Source: Drosophila persimilis (lineage: Eukaryota > Arthropoda > Insecta > Diptera > Drosophilidae). From it: DNA of 64,000 bases. The translations under genes and the position numbers were made by a program. Under the pieces are notes generated by a model. It was not told the DNA's origin, made no database searches, and saw only the letters and a list, made by a program, of their open reading frames with translations. Of this stretch, positions 48,758 to 60,937 are shown piece after piece. Location: NCBI RefSeq assembly GCF_003286085.1, contig NW_020825460.1, positions 124,001 through 188,000 of the forward strand. Reading direction: 5' to 3'. How positions within the stretch are numbered: the first letter of the stretch is position 1; the number at the start of each line of letters is the position of its first letter.

Positions 48758-51700
48758 ACAAAACCCCCTTCGAAAAGCTGTGGAAAACTTTTAAATCACT
48801 TAATGGCCTTGGGAAAACTTTCCACAAAACCCACACACCAGGAGCGTGCTTGGCTGTTGATTTCATTGCGGGGGGAAACTTTCGTCCATTTTTGTTGCGT
48901 TCTTTTGGGTCCTGTAATTAGTTGAGAGTTATGGGGTTTTCAACGATTGACGACAGATTAAGGACCGTTCGGCTCTTTTACTTTTCCATTGAGGAGTCTC
49001 TCTATTCATGTTCCATCAATCGATTGAAGCGGACACATGGGAGAGTCCGCATCCCTGGGAAAACCAGGGAAAACTTGCATCAATTATTGCAATTATTGCA
49101 AATCTGCCCAAAAAAGCTTCTTCCTAAAAGAAAAACCTTTATAATTCGTTAAAGTTTTTCCAACCAAAGAAAACACAAGGGTTTTCCTTCCGCATTCACT
49201 TCAAAAGGAGTCGAAAAGGTCCTCTCTCGGGGAAGCTGGTTAACCCATCAAATCCTCGAAACTATTTAAGGATTCTCCGCCAGAGGAGGGGCCAACGAAA
49301 GAAGGGAAGGCCACAGGCAACAGGCAGCAGGAGGCAGGAGGCAGGCAGCAGGAGGCAGGAGGCAGGAGGCAGAAAGCCGACATGTTAGCACGCACTCAAG
49401 ATGCGGCCATAAATATGAGCTATCCGCCTCTTTGGAATGTATTGATGTGCATATTAAATATTTACAACAGCTCGGGAAAAGTGCGGGGGAAACTGCTGCG
49501 GAAAGCAAGGAAATCGTACAGCTGCCATATGTATCCTCCAACAATCACAATCAAATCAGGAGCCGGCAGAAGGACCCCAAGAAGCAGAAGCAGAGGAGAA
49601 ATTCAACGGGCCACTGAATGGAATGACAAATGTTATGAGCCTCTCAATTACGAGTACGAGGACGATACCTTCTACACATTAATAAGTTAACGCGCTGACG
49701 AATGACGGGGGCGACAGTAAATATATATGTATATACTTATAGAACCCATATTGGAGTGCGTGTGTATCCGCAGGATAAGGAAGAAGGAGCGGACTTAATG
49801 CCAAATTAAAATGTTTACGTGACTTCATTACATATTTGCCTCAGTTTTGCGACTGGGTCTCAGCCCCTCAGCCGCCCAGAGAAATTCCTTGAAGCGAAGA
49901 GGAGGTGTCTGCTCCAGCCCAATATCCACAGAAATTGGCCAAAGGGATGTCTGGCTGTATCCCAACTCCCACAAACAATTGGCCTGTGAAGAGAGGGCTT
50001 CTACGCCTGTGCTACCCCGTACTCAGAAGGGACAAACAGATAGGCGTTGCCCCCATTGAAGGGTATCTTCGAGTCGACTATGGGAGCTGTGGGATTGTGT
50101 CTGTGGGACTCTCGTTGGGGGATTTACCACTCGACTGAGTCCTTGACTTGCTGCCGACTTTCTGGGTTAATTACTTCGCTGGAACTGCCGTCCCACGAAT
50201 CCAAGACAGGATTATGGACGAGTTCCAATAAGAGATGGCTAAAATGGGGCCCAAATAAGACACTTCTGGATGCGAGAGCAAAGTTCATTAGCAGCAAAGC
50301 GCAGGAGCATCTGGTGCTGCTCAAGCGAGTTAATGCACTCGAAAATGTTGAACAGAGCCAGAAGCACACTCAAGGCCAGCTGCAATGCCAAGACCCTTGA
50401 TTCGGCATAAATATCATCGTAAATTGCCACAGAATTTGCCTGTTCGATTCGGCATTTGTGGCCTAGTATTTCGATTAAAATCTCAGGCAGGCAGAGAGAG
50501 AGAGAGAGGCAGCCGCACGTGGGTGCCGTTTCTCAAACATTAATCATACGCCATGTGTGCCATTGACAGAGTAACATAAACAAGAGAAACCACAGAATGT
50601 AAAGGTAGGCTTTCAAGGAAAGGCAATCCCCCCCCCACCATTCAATCGCTTCCTTGAGGGCGTGTACACGCCCAGAAATCAAAGACAAGAGGCTTCACTC
50701 ATTAATAAACATTAGAGGAAAGGCAAGGCACGGCACGGATGTTTCCCAGAGGGAAAACTCAATGAGAAAAGCTCATTAATTTATGGCCACAAATCCTGTC
50801 AAACTGTGTGTTGCTGTCGCTGTCGCTGTCGCTGCCGCAAGCCTTTCCCTTCATCAGTAGATTTTTGTTTATAAAATATTTAAACCAAAAAGAACGCCGC
50901 AGAAATCCCCATATATTGTTGCTTTAGGAAGTGTCGCATCCGCATTCCGAATGAGCCTGGAAATGCCATAAAAAGGGATCATCATCAGGCATTCAAGGAG
51001 TCAAGGCAGCTTTCGGGGCTGGAGCCAGTCAATTGGCTTATGATTTATGTTAACCATTAGAGCGGTCGAGGAGCGGTTCATTCGAGCCCAAAGCCGAGGC
51101 TGCAGGCCTTCTTGCTGCCTCCTCCTCTCTGGTGACCCGTGTCGCAGCTGTCGAGGTGAGTGCTTCAATTTGTGGCAAGAAAATTTCAAGTACAAAATGC
51201 GGAATGGGTGTGAAGATGGAGAAGATTTTTCAGGACATGGAAAGCACTCACAGGGGGTCAGGAGTCTCCACATTAAATGGGGAAAGTCCTGGCCAAATTC
51301 AACGCTTTTCCTGGCCAAAGGTGAAGGTTTTCCCGCACTTGAAATGGTATTGGGGCTACAAAAATAATTGCAGTTTATTTGCGGCCATCTGGAAAAATCT
51401 GGAAAATCGCCTTAAGAGCGGCAGCCCTTTTCCTGCCGTATCAGTTTCCTCAATTATATTCCTTGCAATTCCACGAAAAACCCAGCTGCCTGGCAGCAAC
51501 TTTTCCGCCATTCCCTGGCAATTTTCTTAGTTTTCCTTGCGTATCCGCTGCCACTTTTTGTTTGCGCCTTAAGCTTGTCATTATTTGCGTGTGGCATAAG
51601 ATTTGATTGCAACGGAGAAAAATGGGTAACAGACCCCTCCCCTCCCCGCCCCCCACAAAGAAAACCCCCAAGGCAGAAATATATGCAAATTAAGAGGGAG

Positions 51701-54700
51701 AGAAAGAATTTTCTTTCAGCTGAAAAGTTTCTTTCGTGGGAAAAAGTATGCAATCGAAAAGTTGAGTATTATACAAATTGCGGCAGAAAGTATGCCTTGG
51801 AGGAAAGTATTTCCCCCCAAGGGGGTGTGGGGGGTGAGGAGACAAGTAGACGCTGATGCGTATGATTAATGTTTCCACTGGATGCAAAGGAGATACACAT
51901 GTCACGCTCCAGGACACTCCAAGCAGAGACAAGAGCCGGGAAAATTAACCCTTTTCCATATCGTATAATTAACTTTTTGCTTGAACCGCAAGCCGCAGTT
52001 TCCCGGAGTTTCCGGCCAGCAGCAGCAGGTGTCAAATTTCACGCCGGAAGATACGCGATACGGCGCCACCTGTAGATCGAAAACAAAGGAATCCATCGCT
52101 GGAAACTGAGACGGCCTTAAAGTGAAGTTCAAGCAGAAATCTAGGGCCCGCCAATCGATCGAAAATGTATTCGAAATTAATTTCCATTTATGGCGCATTT
52201 TTCCCATTGCCGGATGTCGTTCCCTCTCCCTCTCTCTCTCTCTCGCTTCGCACTTGACGCGCACTTCCGAGTGTGCCCCCGGCGTTGCTATCATCAAAGA
52301 GATACAAAGATATTGCTAGCTTATTGTTTACAGCACACACACACCCACCCAGAGAGAGAGAGAGAAAGGTCTTTCCTCCCAGCAAAATGTTTGTAAGAAA
52401 TATAAATTTAATTTCGATTGTTTGACCCACGGGAAAACCCCTGAAAAGCGCCAGTTCTGTGGAACTCTTCGAAGAAAATGGTAGAAACTAATGGTTCTCA
52501 ATGGCTCTGACGGGTTTGGGGCGCGTGACTTTGGGGAAAAGTTGCCGTAACTAACTTTCGTTTGGCTTTCCAGGAAGGTTCTTTCATTTAATAAAAGATA
52601 TGTATGAAAAAAGCATTGTGTGAAATTCCATTTAAATTCCAGTTGAAATCCTATTAGATCTTCATTTTCTTTCAAATGAAAATGAATGACATTTCCCCCG
52701 TTGCAACGGTTCTGTGGATGGGGCGGATGGATTGTTACAATCAGACTTTATTTAAGGCTTATTTATGCGATTTATTTATAATTCAGTGGCAGAGAATGGA
52801 GCACAGAATCTGTTTGCCACTGCTGCTGCCCGTTGCTGCTGCTTGTGGCACATCATACACGTCGTATGCGTATTGTGTGCTGACATTTTCAGTAGCTTAA
52901 ATATTGGTTAGTGGTGGGGCGGGGCGGGGCGTGGCGTGTGGAACTGATTTGAAATGCATACGAATATAATTCAAGGACTTGTGGCCTTGAAGTGACAGCA
53001 ATTGCATTCATTTTGATTATGGCATTATGATAAATCTTTCTCTGAGGAATAGATGGACTTTTGCATTCTCAGAGGACTCTCAGGTAACCAATGAGACCTG
53101 CTAAATCATTTTTCGAACATTAAAAGCCTCCTTCTGTGCATTTGCTTGTAGTTTTTGGGGGCGAATGTCCCACGGAATTACGCATACGCCCAGTGGCCGC
53201 CCCATGATTAAATTACGAGACATTTAAATTATTCATCAGCTGCTGCTGGTGTTTTTAATTAATACGCGCAACGCCTAGACGTCGCCGACTCTAGGCGACT
53301 AAAAGACAAATTACTGGCCCAAACCCAGCCGCACAGCAGGTGGAAAAGCAGCTGGAAAAGCAGCTGGATAAAGGTGGAAAATTGAAGAAAAACACTCGGG
53401 CTCTAAGGCCATGGCTCTATGGGTTTTTCAGCTCTTGAAAAATGGGACAGCGCGGCTGTGGCTGTGACTGTGGCTTTGCCAACCATTACGCAGATTTCTC
53501 CAAGGAAAAAAGAACTGACCCCGCAACCAAATTGCTGCGAATGCGAGTGCGAGTGCGGATGCGGATGCGGATGTGGGTCAACGCGTGAGAGGAGCGACAA
53601 TCGTCGGGGTGAAAGTCACTTTGCCTGAAGCACCAGGAGATTGCTTTTTGAAAAGGATCCCATTCGATTCATTTGCAAAGCTCGAATAGAACTGGATATT
53701 TATTCACCTTTTAGCCCCCTTGAAAGTCCTTAAAGTCGGCCACCTTATTGATTCGATTACCACGTGAGACATTTGTGCCGCCGCTCAGCCGCTCAGCCGC
53801 CCTGCCCCTATCCGCCGAGCCTCCACGGCCACAGATTGATTTCGATGGACAAACGACCGACTCGGGGTCATCGACACGTAAAGGACTTCATCCTCTTTTC
53901 TGTGGACCCCATCGGCGGACAGGCCGCAAAAGTGTAGTCGTATCTACGTTTCTCCATTGAAATTAATCAACTGAACAATTCCGTTTTATTGTTACCATGT
54001 TCCGTGACCCCATTTACACATCCGCCGTAGTGCCACACACAAAAAAAAATAAACAAAAAAAAACCACACAAGTAGGAAACTTGCAAATGACACAAAATTT
54101 CACTTAGTGGAGGGGAAAGCGCAGGCAAAACGCAAGGAAACATGACAAATAAAGGAGCAGCTGCTGCGGGGCGGGGAGGGGGAAGAGGGGGGCGTAAAAT
54201 GAGGTCTAGTTAATGAGCTTTTGTTTGAGGGTCCACTCGGTAGGTAGATGGGAAGGGGGACTGGGGGGTTCCAAAAGACACTCAAGTTTGGGTTGCTGGA
54301 GAGAACTCTCGTCTTTGAGGAGAAGTATGTTGATTTTTTTTGAGAAAAACAACAGCCCAGAGACCTAGAGATGAAAAGGGTACTCTTAGGGATATTCGGT
54401 ATTGCTTTCCCAAGAGAAAAGCAGAGGAAAAGCTGAGCTGTGAGCGAAAGCCAAGGAGTGTCCAAGCTGGAAATACATTTATAAATATAATAAATAAATA
54501 AATAAAGATTTGTCTATTGCGATCCAAAATTCCTCCTTTTCGTAGCATCTTCTCGCCTCTGCAGTTCATTTTTTCTTTACGGATAAAAGACACTTTTTCT
54601 AGGGGTAAAAGATCATATTTGAAGTCTCCTTTACTGGATTTTCTGGGTAGTTTGAAGGGATATAAAGAAAGATAGAGATAGAGGCCATATTCGGCAACGG

Positions 54701-54701
54701 C

Positions 54702-54774
54702 TCTGTAGAAGGTTCCTATGGAAGAACCTACAATTTGCTCTCTAAGAGCAGGGCAGTGGCACTCCTTCTACAGA
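54702..54774. repeat. Structured inverted repeat with two inner hairpins
   Basis: An outer 11-bp perfect stem pairs TCTGTAGAAGG (54702-54712) with CCTTCTACAGA (54764-54774). Inside, TTCC (54713-54716) can pair with GGAA (54720-54723), and TGCTCT (54736-54741) pairs with AGAGCA (54745-54750) over a 3-nt loop. The whole could fold into a three-way junction on either strand. Function is unknown; a transposon end or a structured transcript are both possible. Confidence 0.55.
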
Positions 54775-54908
54775 ACGCATGAGAGATCTCTCGCTCTCTG
54801 ATAAATATGGGATTGCTCTGTAGCCAATAAATCGTGTAAACCTTCCCTTTCCTACACATATTCCTTATAGAGAATATCCCTTTTTTAGTGGTGTTCAGTT
54901 TGTCTGTT

Positions 54909-55184
54909 TTAGGGTAGCAAACAAGTCGTGTCCGCCTCCACTTTCCCTCTTACTTCACGCACTCGAGGCGCCGTCTTCTTTTTGGTGGCGGCTCCACCAA
55001 ACTTGTTGACATTGCGGAGGGTCTTAGTTTTCACACAACTGGCCAAAAACTGGCCCCAACTGGCATGGCACTGTCGCTCAGTCCTCTCCCTCTCCCACTC
55101 CTTTGTGGTGGGCACCACTTCCGTTTCCTGTTTGCCCCCGCCGCCGCCACCGCTGCTGCTGTCCATCTTGCGGCACTCGTGCAT
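54909..55184 (-). CDS. Doubtful small-protein candidate, 91 codons
   Basis: I do not recognise this frame. It starts at ATG 55184 (a better-context ATG is at 55166, AAGATGG) and ends at TAA 54909. The product begins with a Ser/Gly-rich stretch and then reads like ordinary protein (WGQFLASCVKTKTLRNVNKF, followed by a Lys-rich segment). Third codon positions look G/C-rich compared with the surroundings. An upstream minus-strand frame (55272 to 55078) is also protein-like at its N-terminus but sits in another frame, so a frameshift, an intron or pure chance must be considered. A donor-like GTAAGA occurs inside the frame near 54953. No poly(A) signal was found close by. Confidence 0.25.
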   Translation of the reverse strand: MHECRKMDSSSGGGGGGKQETEVVPTTKEWERERTERQCHASWGQFLASCVKTKTLRNVNKFGGAATKKKTAPRVREVRGKVEADTTCLLP

Positions 55185-55272
55185 AAATTAGTTGCCTCTG
55201 CCACGACTGCCACGGCGACTGCTGCTCATCTAATAAATTTAAATCCTTAAAATCCTCCTCCGCAGCGCGCAT

Positions 55273-55416
55273 TAAAGTAGCGGAAAAGCGGGGAAAAGCG
55301 GGTCAGCAGCACGTTGCGGCCATAAACTGTACAAATATGTACCTTCCTTTTCCCTGCGTTACTCGTATTCTTTTTTATCATTTTTAATTTTCGTAAAATG
55401 AGTGTGTGAGTGCGGT

Positions 55417-55448
<32 letters not shown>

Positions 55449-57750
55449 TGCCTACGCTCCCAGTGTGACAACATCCTGGGTCCTGCCTTCCGCCTCCTGG
55501 CTTTTCTGTTTGTTTTACTTTGGAAGATTTTCCATAATTTTATGGCCCTGCCGGGAGCACACAAGAGTTTTCCCGGGGAAAACGCCAACGCCAACGCTTT
55601 CGCATACAAATGCAAATCGAAATGTAACGAAATGGCCAATGGACTTATTGCCGCCACTGTCTTACTGTTGTTTGTAAATTATTTGTGGCTTCGCCTGTCG
55701 GATATTGCCACACAAACCAGATCCGATCGAGGGGAGGGGACATGCCCCATGCCCGACAATTCCATTTCATACGATTTATATGGCATTTGTTTACAGGAAA
55801 CGCCGACTGTGGGGGCCACCCCCCAGGAGCGGTTGAGCAGCCGAAGAGGTGTTAAGGTCATGGAATATCCGAAAAAATACTTACATTTTTTGTTTGCATT
55901 TACTTATGAATAAATCACACGAAATGGGGGGAGAATCGGGGAATAAAGGCAAATCAAAGTTGTGCGAGGAGTACACCTTTTTGCCCTACTCAAACCACTG
56001 TCAAAATCCCTCTCGAGTACGCTCCTGGGACCCCGGGACCCCGGGACCACGGGGACCCTGGCCCCTCCCTTCGTTCGTTAGATTTCATTCTGTGGAACAT
56101 CATTTGTGCTGACACATTTTCTCTCGATTTCTTTTTACAGAAATTCTGCTCCCAAGCGGAAAAAGCGGAAATGTTTTGGCATTCAATTGACGTTCTGTTT
56201 GTATACAAAATAATGCACTTCTCTGCCATCCCCCTCCCCTCCCCTTCCCCTCTGCGCTCTGCAAATCTCTGTATCTTTTCCCGCAAATCGTGGGCCTAAT
56301 GACAGCTTGAAAACACACACAAATTCGTATAAATGGACCACAAAAACGAAGGAGGGAAAGGACTATTATGGCAGGGTGGCTCTCTCATTTTTCATTTCTC
56401 AATCGTTTCTTTTAATGTGCATTTGCCACGGTCCAAGAAAGTGCATGCCACGGCATCATTAGACAGACACTGTTCCCTTTTTGGGCGGTATATATGGAAG
56501 AAAAGTTCCTTAAGAATCGGGTCATTCGATGCTCCTGTTTGTGGCCGTATATTCGTATATTGATTGGCGTTTTGGGGGTGTGTATGCGGCGAGGCTGTCA
56601 GCACAATGCCCACACATTCGGCGGGGTAAGGGGTGGGGGGGGGTAGCCAATGAAATGAAACAGCCTAATAAATATTTATTCGACAAATTGCACAGGGAAT
56701 GAGCTAAACTTCAAACGTACCCTGTACTTGAAGATGGAAAATCAATGCAAGAGAGAGGGAAACTGCCGTCGGTTATCCCCTAAATAAATGATGAAAATGC
56801 ATGGGTAAATCCTTACAAACGATAGTACATCTATGTATACTCACGTACCCCTGCCAAAGCAAGCAAAAGGTTGCAATTCTCAAGAATATAACTTGTTAAA
56901 TAATTTCCAGATTTTATTTACTAGGAAGCAAGTCCCCCAGTCCCCACCCTGCCTCACTTGCTTAAGCTCGATGGACCGCAATTTATTGGGAATTTACGTC
57001 GATCCAAAACAAACTTTAATCTCAATAAAGCCAAATGCAATGATTCCTCAATTCCCCTAGATATATTCCAATAAGCCCCATCAGGTATAGAAAAGCCCCA
57101 AAAAGTGTTCAGATGATGTAGGCGCCATAAAGTACACAGATCTCCACCCAGTGTACCCTTTAATGGCTTCACATATTTTCCGACAATAGCCTTTTGTTTA
57201 GCCCAATCGAGTATTGAGATGTCCATGTGCCCTGTACTATATACATAGGCATTACCCTTATGCGTTATATATAGGTATATAAATCCTACACGCCCACATG
57301 CGCCTACCGTAGGCCCCATCAAGTACTGAGCAAATACTCGTTTGGTATTTGGCATTTATTTTCGTTTCGTGCATTTTGCTCCTAAATTCTAGACGACCCA
57401 TAAAGTATTGCAAATTCCATAGCCCCCCTCCTCACCCCCCCAACCATATAGCATTTTGATTTCTCAGATAGTAAAACCGTCCGTACCATAGCCCTCAATG
57501 CATTTTCATTCTTGCATATCCCTTCTCTCTCTATCTCTATCTCTATCTCTCTCTATCCCTCTCTCCACTTCGCTGACTTTCAATATTTTCGCATACGCTT
57601 TGGTTTGGTTTTTGCTTTGCCAACAAAATTCTGGTTTTTCAATTTTTTCTTTGTTCTCTTTTTATTTGTTTTTATTATTTATTACTGCAGATATTTCCCC
57701 CAAAAAATATGCGCTGATAAATTGTTTCATTTAATTGAAAAACGAGGGGC
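55273..57750. other. Gene-free intergenic stretch
   Basis: No supported gene. It contains the longest poly-C tract (55419-55448), GGGACCCCG repeats (56025-56060) and a CTCTAT hexamer run (about 57527-57560). The open frames across the poly-C region depend on the tract and have no coding character. Confidence 0.6.
55419..55448. repeat. Poly-C tract (30)
   Basis: Thirty consecutive C on the plus strand, the longest homopolymer in the window. Its true length is uncertain. Confidence 0.9.
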
Positions 57751-57754
57751 CACA

Positions 57755-58185
57755 ATGTGAGTCGCTGCTAGGGCCGCGACTCTACATTTATAGCCGATAG
57801 TCAGTCGGTATGGCTCCCCTCCGCCAGAGGGCGAACACATTGCACGACGATGAGAGTGTGGGAGAGAGAGAGAGAGAGAATTGAACCAAAGCAATTTCGT
57901 TTGTTCTTTCTGGCTTTAAAAATAATAATCAGATCTGATCCATATCTGATCATATCTTCAACATTTTGGGGGCCACATATTTTTCCTTCTTTGTGGTGGC
58001 GGTACGATATAAAAGGAGTTTTCATAGGAAATGAGGTTGCTCTAGCTCTCCTAGTCTCTGAGACATGGCTCTATCGACTCGGCTAATACTGCGGATCAAT
58101 AATATACACTTTATGGAGTCGGAAACGCTTCCTTCTGGGTGTTGCACACATCATCCATTGTATGCCACCAATAAAATAGTATTTT
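57755..58185 (-). mobile_element. DINE-1/INE-1-like element, minus orientation
   Basis: Read on the minus strand, 58170-58050 gives CAGAAGGAAGCGTTTCCGAC, then CATAAAGTGTATATTATTGATC, then TAGCCGAGTCGAT and GAGCCATGTC, which matches the INE-1 core in order and spacing. A CT microsatellite (GA on plus, 57861-57879) and a terminal hairpin (GAGTCGC 57759-57765 with GCGACTC 57776-57782) follow at the element's 3' side, as in DINE-1 elements. This is the clearest copy in the window. Confidence 0.7.
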
Positions 58186-60780
58186 TTGGAGCATCGGGCA
58201 TAAAAATGCCAACCATTGTAATGGATTTCGTTGTTTAACAACTTTTTATTGCAAAACTCGCAAATTGGCGGGAGCTTTCAGCTGATTTTTAATTAGTTAG
58301 AACTAGTTTTACCGTGGAAGGGGTATTTTACTGTGCTTTCACAGCAGTTTCATTTGAATTTAAATGTTTCGCTGCAATTCGTTTTGGATTTCATTGTATT
58401 GTATTTGCCACGATTTTAGCATAAAGAATGGACAGCATATCTAATCGGAAAATGCATATTTCACAGTAATGTATTACTTTTCCAACTTGATTCGCCCCCC
58501 CCTCCCATTTGACTTCATTTTGGATAACAGAATTTCCAACCGATTTTCCTCCGTTTCCACTAATTATGCAGTTTTCTGCAGTCTCGCTCGCCCTCAAATT
58601 TTCCGACTGTCACTTTGCCTCTAGCCGGAATAGCCGGAAAAGCGTAGCCACATTATGAAATATTTTCTGCATATTTTCAGTGGCCATTGCTTCGTCTCGT
58701 TGCGGGCTTTCCGCAAGGCGGAAACACTAACGAGAAAAGTCTGGTGGTTGAATTTTTGGCAGCTATGCCAACACTTGCCTGCTTCCGGGCACATCCTTGG
58801 GCCGGGCCGGGCCGGGCCGGGTCCTTGGAATGGATCCAGCACTGCAGCATCATCATCAGAATCATTTAAGGCTGATTAATCGTAATTGTTGTGGCCTTGC
58901 AGTGTGGCAGGCGTTGCCTAATTGCTGGAGGCGCAAGCTCCTTGGTAGGCACTGTACGAACATTCTAAATTCAATTTACGAAAAGAAGGCTGACCTTGAG
59001 CCAGCACCAGTGGGGAGGACCGCCTGTGGGGGCCGACAGACAACGTCTTAAAGGATTAAACGCGAGTGGAAAAGGGGCCAGGGGAAGCGAGGCAAAACTG
59101 ATTTCTATTCGCCCAATGGAACATGGCAGGCGACACTTTCGCCGCCCGTCTCCCCCTGCACCCGCACTGTGGCACTCTCTGACAATTTTTTGTTCGCCTC
59201 ATTTGCATAAAGGGAACACAGGCCATAAATTCATGCCGCAGACGGTTCGTTCGGACGCGTCTGAGACGACGACGACGACGACGCCGCCGCCGCCGCTTCT
59301 TCTTCTTTGGCGCCTTAAAAACATCTTAGTTCGGTGTTTCGCTTGGGCCTGACAAATGGCCAGCGATTTGAGGGCTAGGTGTGCGAGTAAGTGGCATTAA
59401 AGGTTCGAAATTGGTCTCCAGAGATGGTCTGCCCGCAGATTCACTATAGATTAAAGGCTATAGTTCTGTATACTGTCACGATTTGAGGCATGAAAGGTTG
59501 GAGTATTTTTTAGGCTTTAGTTTTTGCACATTTTAACATTTAGTAATTAGAAGATGAGCCACGTTATTGAGGCTACAACTAGCCAAGGGATTCTTCGAGA
59601 AAATACCAGACCAATACTTGGAAAAATTCCAGAAAAATACTAGAATACTACCAGAAACACACTAAGAAAACACACAGAAAATACTAGAATGATAGAGGAA
59701 AAATACCACATAATAGTATACAAAGATCAGAATATAATAATACCAGAATAAACTTGAAATACCAGACAACTACCAGAAAATTTTAGAAAATACCAGACAA
59801 ATAATATAAAACTACCAGCAACACACTAAAAAATACCAGAAAATACTAGAATGATAAAGGAATAATAATAATAATAATAATAATAAAAAATACCAAAAGA
59901 TACTAAAAAAAGATTGAAAAAGAATACTACCAGAATAAACTTGAAAATACCAGAAAAATACCTACTAGAATAATACCAGCAACACAAAAAAATACCAAAA
60001 ATACTCTAAAAAGATCAGAAGGGAATAATGACAGATTGAACTTGAAAATACCACAGCTACCACAAAATTGTAGAAAATACCAGAAAAGTACTAGAAAAAC
60101 ATTCAAAAAATACTACTACTGCTTAACGTGCGTTCTATATGTACAGGAGTAATACTATCATCCCCACATCCAAGAGTAGAATAAGATTCAAGAAAGGTTC
60201 TTCGCCCACCCACTTTTCCATCGCTTTTAACCCTCAAGGCTCACTTTTCTTGAGCAAAAACTATTGTACGAGTATGTCTAATCCGCGAAGTACGGCTCTC
60301 CCTTGTAATATTCCACTGATTTGTAGTTTGGTTCAAGGTTTCCCCCACCGCGAAACCCTTCCACTATTCATTAGCTTAATCGTGTTTTAATCCCTGAATT
60401 ACAGCTCTTAAAGAAATGATTTATTTGTTGTCTAACCTTCGGCGAGAGTACAGTAACAGTTCCACATAAGCTGCCACGTGTTCTTTGGTGCATAAATTAG
60501 CTTAAGCCATTACCCTTGCCACCAGTTCGGGTTTCAGCTGGTTGTTCAGGGACCAGAGACCAGAGACCAGGGACCTCTTTGCCAAGCGTGTGTTTTTCTA
60601 TGACTCCTCCTCCCATTGAATCATTCATTACCATTCATTCATGCATTCACAGGCGACTGACTGCCTAAAAGCGCCATCTGTTGTCGCCATTCGCAGTGAC
60701 CTTAACCTCGGGGAAAAAGAACAGAAAACAGAAGCGAAAGCAGGCTAAAACGATGAAGAAGTAGCGTAGCAAAACATCAA
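58186..60780. other. Gene-free intergenic stretch
   Basis: No supported gene. It includes a GGGCC repeat (58799-58821), triplet runs GAC/GCC/TTC (59263-59300), and the A-rich tandem repeat at 59.59-60.12 kb. Confidence 0.55.
59590..60120. repeat. A-rich tandem repeat, about 162-bp period, 3 units
   Basis: ACCAG(A/C)AACACA starts units at about 59650, 59814 and 59975. Each unit then has TACCAGAAAATACTAGAA-type motifs, a GATCAGAA/GATTGAAA block, and AATAAACTTGAAATACCAG (third unit: GATTGAACTTG). An AAT triplet run (59863-59886) expands the second unit. The short motif vocabulary (ACCAG, ACTAGAA, TACCA) is the reverse complement of that in the 12.4-13.1-kb element, so both may belong to one family. 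Confidence 0.75.
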
Positions 60781-60799
60781 ACACAACAAAACGGAGCAA

Positions 60800-60866
60800 C
60801 AGCTGGATGGACTGTGCGAACAGCTGATGGTCTGCACAAACAGCTGATTGGCTGTACAAACAGCTG
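60800..60866. promoter_or_regulatory. Four CAGCTG E-boxes at 20-21 bp spacing
   Basis: CAGCTG occurs at 60800, 60821, 60841 and 60861. The units between are similar (ATGGTCTGCACAAA, ATTGGCTGTACAAA), so it is also a 20-bp tandem repeat. CAGCTG is a palindromic class of bHLH site (established). Even spacing of about two helical turns puts all four on the same face of DNA. They lie 540-600 bp upstream of the candidate start site at 61401. Confidence 0.6.
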
Positions 60867-60937
60867 TTCCACCGCCTGACGCCTGCGCATAGCAGGGGGC
60901 GCCTTAAGAGAACCCGAATGCCATTTTAAGAGAACTC

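Larger units (their letters stand above)
46451..54700. other. Gene-free intergenic stretch
   Basis: No supported gene. It contains a GGAT tetramer run (about 47789-47829), a poly-C tract (48742-48757), a GGAGGCA-type 7-mer array (49318-49372), TGTCGC hexamers (50806-50836), CT tracts near 52219-52243, and GCGAGT/GCGGAT hexamers (53538-53578). Two short frames at 49.38-49.69 kb look slightly protein-like but are in different frames and lack a good start. Confidence 0.55.
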
